From the NCBI RefSeq assembly GCF_029867415.1, contig NC_081185.1, forward strand, positions 116,911,987-116,975,986: a stretch of 64,000 nucleotides of DNA, read 5' to 3'. The DNA is from Vicia villosa (lineage: Eukaryota > Streptophyta > Magnoliopsida > Fabales > Fabaceae). Of the stretch, positions 51,249 to 61,392 are shown in pieces; the stretch's first letter is position 1; every line of letters begins with the position of its first letter. Under the pieces are notes generated by a model. The model saw only the letters and a program-made list of their open reading frames with translations. It was not told the DNA's origin and ran no database searches. The translations under genes were made by a program, and so were the position numbers.

Positions 51249-52351
51249 GACTTTTATATAAAAAGGAAATCATTATACAGATAGATGGGTTACATAAAAA
51301 GGAAATCATTATTTTTATATCTGATACTAATAGATTACTGGATATGGATCATATGTGGTGGCTGAACAGTCATGCTCAATCCATACCAGTTATTTTAGTC
51401 TAGCATATGCAATCAATGGTCCATTAATTAATATACAGACGAAGACCGGGACACCATGAGAAACATGAGAGAGGGGGTCGCATAAATAACAGTATGGAAA
51501 CACACCCTATAAACTAATAAAGTAAATAAATTCAATAATGGTCTAAAGAAGTGGCCACATTTAATTTTATAGAGTGCATTGAATATGATTATTCCACTTT
51601 TGAGAACCTCTAAGAAGTTTAAAAAATAAATAAATAGCACTGTACTAGTTAGTAGTAGTTTCATTAAACGGTGCTCCACACAAACATAAATGTAAAACTA
51701 TCTTTCAACCAAAATTGACCTATCAACCTTACATCACATTATTCATACATCTAGCTCCCACTTGATTTTTTTTGACATATATGCATAAACACACTGCTGT
51801 CACCGGCCACACCACACGAGTTTCCACTGGCACCAGCTATAAACCATATCTTCACATTAATTTCCACATGAAAAGAAAGATGTAAAACTTTGAAAATATA
51901 TCTCATTTTTTCAACCTAACCTTTAACCACCACTACTAGGCCTGTCATTATCATAATTTCCTTATCATCAACAACAACATGCATAACACATTAATAATTA
52001 TTAACAGTCACACACCAACTCGTGAACCACGCTAGATTTTCTCAACAACCAACAAAATTATCCAACAAAAAAAAAAATACATTTTATTAATATATCAAGA
52101 GTTTAGATTTTACAAAAATTTTGATGCACACAAGAGAGGAAGGACAAATTTCCAGACACTAAAACAGCCTGGACATATTTCTAAGACCAAAAACAAAAAC
52201 CAACAAATTGGTGGAAATGGAATATTAAACAAAAAAACATATGTGAACAAAAGAAAATGCATGTACCTATAAATAATATTGAAGTAAAAAACAAAACAAA
52301 AAAGTAAAGGGCCCTCTTAATATTCATTGGTTGAATGAATCATTTCAATTT
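51249..52351. other. Region downstream of the PP2C gene
   Basis: Contains the PP2C 3' UTR at its right end. A short direct repeat (ataaaaaggaaatcattat at about 51258 and 51294) is present. No coding region recognised. Confidence 0.4.
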
Positions 52352-55300
52352 TCATTTGAGTTTTCTGGTCCCTGCTGCTGCAGCTGATTTGTCGTCTTTA
52401 TCAGGAACAAATCTTGGAAGGTTTAATAATGTGTTGACACGCGATACACCTTCGAGAGCAGACCACTCTTTTTCTGTCTCAGCTTCTATCTCTATCTCTT
52501 CCTCTTCCTCATTGTTGTTATTATTATTGATTTCTCTGCATGTTCCTGATCTTACTAGAGCATTAGGTTCAGAAACATCTTCGTTGTCACCGTTGTCGCT
52601 GACTTGAATTCCTGAACTTCGAGGATGCTCTTTGGAATTGTTTGCATTAGAAGCAGTGGAGATTTTTTGCATGCCTGGGTCTAGAAAGAGACAAATCACA
52701 GCACAATCGTCAACTTTTGAAGTTGGATATTTGTATCTCCATGCTCTAACTGCTGACTCAACCAGTGATCTAGCTGCTGTTGCACGCCGTGGTGCAGCTG
52801 CTATTATGTCTACCACTTCCTTGTTTGATAGCACATCCCAAATCTGGACATATACAATCACACACATATACTTGAGATGGATAGAAGAAAAAAATAACTA
52901 AAACAAAAAAAGTAGTAACATATGATGATAACAAAGCATAGGACCCGTTTGGTTGACATTTTGTTCTCTATCATATTTTCAATTTTAATTACACAATGTC
53001 ACTTTGTTTTAACTTTGTTTCATATTTTTAAAGTTTTAACAGAAAAAAATGAGAACATCTTTTTCTTCTTTCTGTTTTCATTATTTTGCGTGCGAATCTT
53101 TAAGAAAGGAAAGAAAGTGACATTTTTGTAATTACAACTGGAAACAAGAAATGATAACAAAAAACTTTTTTCTAAAGGAAATGGGGTCTTAATAAACTAG
53201 ATGGTTGAATTCAAGTGGCTAATGAGTTTCAATATTCAACTCAGAACGAGTATATCGGAATACCCAAGATTTGAATCTTCACCAAAACATTCTTTGGCTA
53301 GACTTTATTTCTCTTGGTAATCAAATGGTTAACACCAAAAAAACAGGTTCTTAATAGAGGCAAGTGCAAGTATTACTATACTAGAATAGTAGTCAGGTAT
53401 CATACCCCATCGGTTGCCATGACAACAAATTCATCCTTCTCAGTGAGTCTTCTGTGTGACACATCTGGAACAGATATTAGTCCAAAATCTTTCAGACAAA
53501 AATCTCCAAAAGCCCTTGCCATGGCAAGGCCAGGGGAATCATTGTTCGGCAGCCAGACTCGACAAACATCAGGTTCATCACGAAGAGCAAAAACACGTCC
53601 TCTACATTTGCGAATTCTCTCTGCTTCAGCTGTAAAAGATTAAGAAAAATGTGAGGCAAGACTTATAGACAACATATGCACGCAAAAATATCTATTGTCC
53701 CTTTTAAGCCTTCCCTAATATAATTCATGCCGATTTGTTATTCAAAAGAGTATATATAAAATATACGTATTCTATGTCAGCATCTACATGGACCATTCAT
53801 AATTTCCAACAAGCGCATATATTTACACATAATAAAAAAACATGCGAAGATGTTTGACAGTCTGATGCCACTGTTGAACAAAGTAGGCAAGAACTGTACC
53901 TGGAAGATTAGGTTTTAAATCCACAGTTAACTGGACTGCAGCAAGAGAACCATCTTTCTCCCTTGTACCCAACACAGCTCTAGAGTCACCGATATTTCCA
54001 ATAACAAGATCATGACCCTATAGAAAATACAAAATCTTCCATTGTCAGAAATAATTCTTAGCAAACAAATCAATTGCAGATCGCAGAAAATTACTGTTTG
54101 TTAATATTTTGTTATGCCACCAATACTTTGAATCAAATAGTGTATTGCAGGACAATAGTGATTTGTTTAAATAGTGCTACATTATAGATAGCACTGCAAT
54201 GGACGCTATTTCACAACACTGAATGCGAGAGAATCACTAGTTTTCCATCGATTTACAAGTCAATACCTGCTTAACCAAAGTTACTGCTGTTGTCCCACTA
54301 CAGAAGCAATCAATAGTTTGGTGCGTCTTCAATTCTCTATCCATAACTTTGAAAGCCTTTAAAAAGGATTCTTTAAGTGTTTGAAAGATTTCCGGGAATT
54401 TTTCCATTTCCTCAGCATCAACGGATACCCTGGATTCCTCATCAGCAGATATAAATGCTGTATCTTCTGAGTTTGCGCTTCCTGTAGCATTATTGCTAAT
54501 CTCCTTGAGGACTTCCCCACCAGACACACTAAGTTCCCAATGAGTATTCAGTTTTAGAGGAAGAGAATCCCTCACTCTTTTTGCAACCATGTGACCATAT
54601 GGACCATGGCCATCAAAAACTCCGCAGAAAATTGTATCTTCTCTAGAACAAAAGTTCTGCAATATATGATAAACAAATGGCAAGTATCAGCAATTGGAAT
54701 CATCAAAACATAGCTAACAAAGTGCGACAATATATAGACATCCAAACATTAATTGATTTGCTTCAAATTCAATTTTGATCAAATCATAATCAAATTCTTT
54801 CAAAATCACAAAGGGGTGGAGAATCACAACTAAGATCTTTTAGGACTTGAACCATCCATCTCCTTTCACCGAGGATACAATATTAGATCCTTAATGCAAA
54901 GTTAGGTAAGCAAAATGAAAAGAGTGTCATACAGAGCCCACTATGAACTGAATTATGGATAAGGATTGGTGTCTACCACTATGGAGCTTTGACACAGACA
55001 AATACTAGACACAGCACTCACATCACACATATGCACCAGAAATAACTTAAGACAATGAGATTCAATTTAACCACATATGCGGGACATATGTCACATGTTG
55101 GTCAGCAGACATGCTTTGGTCGGAAGTACAAGTGCTACATAGGCTACCACTACCATGTACAAAACTATATATATTTGCAAAGAAAGCACAGGAACATGAA
55201 GAATACAAATATATGTGCAAGTAATGCAAGGTATGAAATCCAAGGTTTGGGAATGAATCTGATTTAATATTTGGATTGAATAAGATCTTGAGTTGTGAGA

Positions 55301-55656
55301 ACAATGAGATCAAAAATGTTGCAAAAGCTAAACAACAAACAAAAATACAATAAAAAAAATGGGGGATATTGTTCGAATTATATAAAATGTGAAAAAGATC
55401 TAACCTCCCAAACAACCATGGCATCTTGGTTGGTACCCTTCTTGCCTTGTTGAGTGAACAAGGAAGCAAATTCCGATGATCCATTAAGGAAGACCCTATC
55501 AGGGATCTTATGAAGAGGCTCATTCCTCCAATACTCAACTGAAGAGCCTCTTGATCCATGCTTCTTTTTACTATTTCTTCTGCTTTTCCTAAAAGATGAG
55601 GAGGAGGGCGAAGAGGGGTGAGGGCTCCTGCTTTCCGCAGAGAAGCAGGACCCCAT
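52352..55656 (-). CDS. Protein phosphatase 2C (PPM family, plant clade E-like), 5 coding exons
   Basis: On the - strand: exons 55656-55405, 54656-54267, 54017-53900, 53629-53406, 52843-52352, joining in frame to 491 aa. It is a metal-dependent Ser/Thr phosphatase. Metal-binding and family motifs are present: DGHG (99-102) in GVFDGHGPYG, GDSRAV (224-229), MARAFGD, ATDG (325-328) and VDDCAV (Asp374). The N-terminus MGSCFS fits an N-myristoylation signal with a neighbouring cysteine for palmitoylation, suggesting plasma-membrane attachment, as in several plant clade E PP2Cs. An acidic, Ser/Asn/Glu-rich region (about 125-195) is inserted in the catalytic domain. The C-terminal tail after about 385 is low-complexity with runs of Asn and Glu. 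The start was chosen over an in-frame upstream Met (55734) because it gives the lipid motif. Substrates are unknown. Confidence 0.93.
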
Positions 55657-56400
55657 CTTTAGAGCCCTTAGAATGCTTATTACACAATCCAGACCACCTG
55701 AACAAAAGCTTGCTTCTCTTGATGAATCCGTCACAACCCACTTAACAAAAACACAATAAAATCAAACCTTTTCACAAACACCTCACCTACAATCTCAAAA
55801 CTCAAACAACCTTTTCTTTTCTGAAGATTCTGTCACAGCTACAGTTGCAATTACAAAATTTCCAGATTGAGATTGGTAAATGGAAGTCATTCATTCATTC
55901 ATTCACAATCATCAAATAAGATAAGGATAAGATACAAGAGATATATAGAAAACCCAAAAACAAAAGAACTATTTTTTTATAAGTTTTGTTTATTGTAGAG
56001 TAATAGATTATAGACACATGTACATAAAGTGTAGATCTATGTTAATCCACTGAATTTCCCCAAAAAGACACAATTTTTTTTTAACAAAAGAAACCCAAAT
56101 GGTGGATAGAGATATGAGTATATTTTGGGACCCGGAAAGAAAGTTGTGGTGTTTGGATCACAGGTTGAGGATGGGAATGGAATTGAAGAGAGAAGCGAGA
56201 AATGGGGGTGAAAGAGAGGCTGAAATGGGTTCAGACACGAGAAGAGGGGAATGTGAAGAGAGAGAAACTGATTGGGAAAGAGTGAGAAGCGGAGAAGATG
56301 AAAATGGAGAAACAAGCGGAGAAAGTGAACCAGAGAGTTGTTCTTGTGATGAGTTTTGTAAAATCTCGGTTTTAGAGAGAGAAAGTAGAGAAAATTGATG
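55657..56400 (-). promoter_or_regulatory. 5' leader (possible leader intron) and core promoter of the PP2C gene
   Basis: On the - strand, 56400-56037 is a CT-rich stretch typical of a plant 5' leader (ctctactttctctctc at its start). Upstream, ctataaactctctctc (about 56403-56420) offers a TATA box at a sensible distance. Sequence near 55660-55680 (ttctaagggctctaaag before ATG) could be a 3' splice site, so a leader intron is possible. The - frame at 56315-56037 shows no domain and is treated as leader. Confidence 0.4.
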
Positions 56401-56917
56401 TGTGAGAGAGAGTTTATAGACTGAAGAAACGGGAAAGTCTCTTTAGACTTTTGTTTAATATTAAATAAATCATTATTATTGTTTTTGGATAGGGTTTTAT
56501 CTTGAAAAAAATGTAGTAATAAAAAAGAGTTCTAGATATTTTTTTTAAAAAAATATTTAAAAAAGTGTTAGTTAATTAATACATAATTAAGGAAGCTTCC
56601 TATTAAAAAATGTGGCATCTCTATCTCAAATTTAAATGGCTTAAAACATTAGATATTATCTTTTAATTATAGTATTGAAAAATAAATTACTAAAACTAAA
56701 ACATTAAAGCTGAATAATTTGCAAAATTAGTTTATTTATTTTTTAAAGAATTATTCAAATTAATAATTAATATAAATAAGAGTTAAGAGATAGTGTACTA
56801 ACAGTGTAAAATAATTTTATACTGTCATACAATAGAAAACTATCGACATGCTATGTCATTAAAAAATTATAAATAAAAAATAGTTTAACTGGATAAACGG
56901 TGGTGATTAGTTGACAG
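56401..56917. other. AT-rich DNA upstream of the PP2C gene
   Basis: No feature recognised beyond the probable TATA region at its left edge. Confidence 0.35.
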
Positions 56918-57487
56918 TAGGGGTGTTCGCGGTTTGGTTTGAATCGGTTTTAAGGCAAAATTCATCCGATCCAAAAATAAATTTACTTGCGGTTTGGTTC
57001 GGTTCTGGATGATATATTAAAAAAATCCAATCCGATCCGATCTAATTTAAAGTGGTTTAATTTAGATCGGTTTTTGGATATCTAAATTACAAATTATATT
57101 TTTATTAATATTATAAAAATACTAATAAATTATAGATTTGATATAATATATATCATATAGTATATTAAAAGTTAATATTATAAAATAAAAATGATCGATT
57201 ATAGTTGAAATAAATGAAATAATAAAAATAAATAGATTAAACTAATAAAAAATTAATTATCATATAATAATAAATTTATGTGACATATCATACTAATAAA
57301 AAATAAATAAGTACATGATACATATACATGCGGTTCGGTTCGGTTTGGTTTGAATCGATTTTGAAAAATTAATTCGAAATCCGATCCGAACCGTACGGTT
57401 CTCACAAAATAGATTTTTTGCAATTTTCGATTTTTTTGAATCGATTTGTGGTTTTTATTAGAATTGGTTTGCCTTTGAACACCCCTA
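56918..57487. mobile_element. Non-autonomous hAT element, 570 bp
   Basis: Ends TAGGGGTGTTCGCGG (56918) and, in reverse complement at 57487, TAGGGGTGTTCAAAGG. The 8-bp target duplication is gttgacag (56910-56917) and gttgacgg (57488-57495), 7 of 8 matching. Subterminal cggtttggtttgaatcg words occur on both sides in opposite orientation. No coding capacity. Confidence 0.85.
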
Positions 57488-58549
57488 GTTGACGGTGTAA
57501 AAATATTTCATATTGTCAGTGCATCACCTCTTTTCTCTATAAATAAATGTCATCGTCAGATCAAAAATTCTTTTCAAAAAAGAAAAGAAAAAACCTTAAA
57601 TTAAAAATTTATATCACTTAACTAAATTTACACATGTAAAATTAATCTAAATTATTATTTTTATGAAACGCTATACTTTAAACTTATTCATAAATATGAT
57701 TTAATTTAATTATTTCAAGATTAAAAGGTAAATGTTAATTATTTATTATTTTAATTTTTCTTTTGTAATTCAATGATAAATAATTGTAATTAAAATGACA
57801 CCATTTTAAACTAAATTATTTTTATTTTAACCTATTTAACCATCTCATTAAAATAAGAGTGAGGATTCTTTTTAGTCTCTCACAAAAATTAGAGAGTTCA
57901 AATTAATTTCTAAGATAAAAAAGTCTTTATTTAGTCCCTTGCAAAATTTGAATAATGGCTAGACTGCGAACCAAGGACCTCTTGATCAGAATGTGATTTT
58001 CTTTACCACTAATTCAATATATTTGCATGTTTTAACTTATAAATAACACTTATATCAATATATTTTCTTATTATTTTTAATTATTAGCAATACTTAATGT
58101 ATTTTAATAATAAATCTTCAACTAAAATTCATAGTCACTAAAATCACATTTAAATATTTTTAAAACTATTTTATATAAATTAAAATTAATTTCTAATAAC
58201 TAAAATAAAATTCATACATATAAATAATTTACAAAACACATCCAAATGTATTCAAATACTATTAAAACATGTTTGAACTCAAACAATGTAATTTAAATTT
58301 GATATTTTATATCATCCAATCATAAAAAACAAGTTAACATATAATATATGTTAACAAGTTAACATATTTACAAATTAAAAATAATTTATAATTATTTAAA
58401 TATGTTTGAATAATATCAGTAGGTGTAAATTATTTAAACGAATGAATTTTATTTTCGATGTTATTATAAATTAATTTTAATTTGCATAAAATGGTTTTAT
58501 AAAAATTTAAATGTGATTTTAGTAGGTGTATTTTATTTGAAATTTGTTA
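57488..58549. other. AT-rich intergenic DNA
   Basis: No coding region, repeat or element end recognised. Confidence 0.4.
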
Positions 58550-59200
58550 TCAAAATATATTAACGCTTTTAAGCTGATCTCTTTGAGCATCCAACACGTT
58601 GTGTTGTCTTATTTCAACGAATATGTCATCGAGTGAAGTGCTAATGGTGGTTGGGTCGTTTCTTCTTCGTGGTCGGCGTCCGGAGGATGTACCCACAAAA
58701 GTGTCATAAGTACTATGTGTGGTGTGTGAGTGTGTATCAGAAATGGAAGCCTCACGCTCCGTATCATCAAACTCACCATCAATATTGTCCCCTTCATGAA
58801 CTTGGGCATTTATGTTAACACCGGGTTCAGGGGCACTCAAGTCGAAGAACCAATTTTGTTCAACACGCATATCAATCAGATTTGGGCAAGGAAGAACAAT
58901 ACTTTTAACTACATTCTTTTTAACAGTTAAAGCATACCTTCCATCTGGCCTATATGTATCATTCTCATAGCATGGCACGCATCCTTATCCAAAAAATGTG
59001 TAGGCAATGGTATTAGCGATGTCATCCTGTCAGTAAAACCAAGCTTAAGGGCTATAGAAGTTATCACCCCACCAATGCAAATAAGGTCAGCTACCCTAAC
59101 GACTACACTATTCATATGAGCCAACATGAAAGTAGTGGTATTTACCCTTCTTCCAATTAGTGCGCAGTGCATAAAAAATAGTTCCTTAGAGTTTACCTTT
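58550..59200 (-). pseudogene. Retroelement ORF remnant (Athila-like ORF1 / plant transposon protein type)
   Basis: 59172-58927 on the - strand encodes CALIGRRVNTTTFMLAHMNS and ICIGGVITSIALKLG, typical of the ORF1/env-like protein of Athila-type gypsy elements. A frameshift at about 58960 leads into 58978-58550 (YRPDGRYALTVKKN, WFFDLSAPEPG, then an acidic and a Ser/Thr-rich tail). Two frames would have to join, so it is a pseudogene. Orientation is opposite to the Athila-like pol at 61393-64000, so the two are probably not from one simple copy. Confidence 0.6.
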
Positions 59201-59689
59201 CCGTTCTAAAGAACATGTAGTTAAAGAAACCTGAAATAAAATTGAATAGATGAAAACACTTGATCTCGGTGTACAATTTGTGTCTACAATTCGTCAGCGC
59301 TTCGCTAATACGTTCCAAGGTATTTTCTAACTAAAATCCCAGTCCTATATATAGTGTTACAGTGTAAAGCCAGTACAAAATCGTTTGCCATATAGTTGAG
59401 AAAAATAAGGAAAGTGGGGGGAGAATGGGTCAGTTTCTGTTTCTCTCAAATTATGCATATGAGCAAAATGGCGATCGCCATTTCCCTGACGGCGACCGCC
59501 GTCTTAGCCGATCTTTAATTTTTCTGCATTTTCTTTGTTCTTTCGGCTCCTTTTCATTTTCGATGCACATTTCTTCTCGAACAAGCAAAGTACCTGAAAC
59601 ACAGTAGAAACATTAATAAAACATAATAAATATGCAAAGTAAAACAATAATAGCATGTGAATCGAGTTGTAAAATGTGATACGTTTTCA
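59201..59689. other. Non-coding segment with a CpG-rich palindromic patch
   Basis: At 59469-59503 gcgatcgcc is followed by gacggcgaccgccg, self-complementary words rich in CpG in AT-rich DNA. The setting resembles part of a retroelement leader or LTR on the - strand. The + frame at 59425-59607 is not convincing. Confidence 0.35.
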
Positions 59690-60470
59690 AGTTATCACTT
59701 AGCCTAGCCTATTTTCACCCCTAGTGACGAAGCTTATTACATAAATTTCATTTGAAATAAACACAATTGATTTTTTTTTCTAGCATGACAGATATTACTA
59801 AATGATCTATTAGATTTATAATCTAAGTCATTGTTATTCTATAGTGCTCTTTGATTATACAATATTAAATCTAGATTATCTTTATCCTTAGTAAATTTTC
59901 ATAGGATTTCATGCAAACTAGTTACCTCGTTTCTTAAAGATTCAAAAGTTTCACATTTATCCAATTTTAAATATTGATTTATAATATTAGTTATTTCTTC
60001 ACCAAGAATTATATTGTTATTTTCAAGAAATTAAATTTACACTTTAAATTCATTTAAATTCAAGATGCTCTGTTCTAATGTATAATTATTTTTATTTAGA
60101 TTAACATTTGCTTACAAGTTAGATTTGTTACCTCAATATCATTGTCTTCTCAAGTGGCTTTGAAAGATACATGTTCTTCTTCGCCAAATTCTTTTCTTTG
60201 AGAGGATGCTACATAAGGATATTATGATGTGTTGTCGAGGATATTGTTGAATACATCCTTGCAAGATTTTCTTGAGGTTATATCCTCTTCATGTGATGAA
60301 TATCCAAATGCTTTTTTTGGTCTTTCAAAGATTCTACTAGATGAAGATTCTTCAAAATTTCTACTAAATGAATTTTTTTAAATCTTCTAGTCGGTGAAGC
60401 TCCTTCAAATCTTTTACTCGATGAAGCTTCTTTGTCATGTTTATTAGAGGAAGATTCTTTGGATTATAGG
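59690..60470 (-). pseudogene. Copia gag-like remnant with degenerate 27-bp repeats
   Basis: Frame-broken - strand sequence contains KFTKDKDNLDLILYNQRAL (about 59905-59850) and an upstream Glu/Asn-rich part, like the coiled region before the zinc knuckle in legume copia gag proteins. Further upstream (60460-60322) lies a Ser/Arg/Lys-rich region made of short repeats. Many stops. Family assignment rests on one motif and is moderate. Confidence 0.45.
60322..60460. repeat. Degenerate tandem repeat, about 5 x 27 bp
   Basis: Successive units of the form ttcaaa.ttctact.gatgaag.ttc begin near 60324, 60351, 60379, 60406 and 60431. On the - strand they would give repeated Ser/Lys/Phe-rich nonapeptides. 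Units differ by several bases, so the array is old. Confidence 0.6.
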
Positions 60471-60486
60471 TCTTGGTAAATCACTA

Positions 60487-61387
60487 TTGTCCAAGACCCG
60501 ATTCATTTTTTCAAAAATAAAACTTTTTATGACAGAGCTCGTTAAGCGCGTCTAGCTCGCTAAGCGCATTGTCGATTATGCAGAAAAATTCTGCAACTGT
60601 TCGCTACTGCCACAACCGCTAATTCCACCAAAAATCCATCTTAGATAATCCGGTTTTACGAAAGAGTTATATATTCACGTTCCTCTAATCATATAACATC
60701 TATTGGGACCTTAAAAACACGATTCTACGATGTCACTTTCAACACTAATTTTACGATCAAAACACGAAATTTCACGAAACACAACAACACCAATTATCAT
60801 GCAATATAAGCCTTACAATACACATACAACACCTAGCAACAAGCATCATCATCAAACATGAATCAATTTTATCAATTGCATAAAATTCCTCTTCAAAATC
60901 TAAGTTATTAACATAAACCCAAAACCTCATTCCTACATACAAATCATCATACCCAACCTTATAGAGTTAGAACCTCACCCTTACCTTGGATTGAAGGTGT
61001 TATACTCTTTCAATAGAATCTTTGTCGTAGCCTCTTTGTGCCTCTTCCCCTCTTTCACGTTCTCTCCAAAATTCTCTATCTTCTCTATTTTTCCCAATTC
61101 TCTCTTTTCCTTTATTTTTATTAAACCCTTCACTAACTTCTATTTCACTATTGGACTTAACCAACACCCCCCCCATTAATTCTAATGTCAACATAACTTA
61201 AGGCCTAACTAATTATTTACTCTTTTATTCTGTTGTTGTTGTTGTTATTATTATTATTATTGTTGTTGTTGTTATTCAACTACATAATAAATTAGCATAA
61301 GTACTAGTTATTCGCAAATGAATCATCATTTCACCAAATAATTCACAAACACATAATTAAATCATCGAATAAGATAAATGGGCGTTA
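60487..61387 (-). repeat. Probable solo LTR of a Ty3-gypsy element, reversed
   Basis: On the - strand it begins within tgtaacgcccatttatc and ends gggtcttggaca, LTR-like ends. A 5-bp direct repeat cacta flanks it (60482-60486 and 61388-61392), though it overlaps the expected TG/CA bases, so exact ends are uncertain by 2-3 bases. It contains two cgctaagcg-type CpG words (about 60540-60570). There is no internal gypsy region on either side. Confidence 0.5.
61231..61276. repeat. Compound (GTT)n(ATT)n(GTT)n microsatellite
   Basis: Five or so gtt units, then five att units, then four gtt units, inside the probable solo LTR. Confidence 0.85.
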
Positions 61388-61392
61388 CACTA

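Noticed and set aside
56037..56398. Opposite-strand frames of 92 and 99 codons
   Set aside because: Low-complexity sequence of the CT-rich PP2C leader; no domain, and position fits a 5' UTR.
60322..60460. CRISPR-like array
   Set aside because: Direct tandem repeats without spacers in a plant nuclear retroelement remnant.
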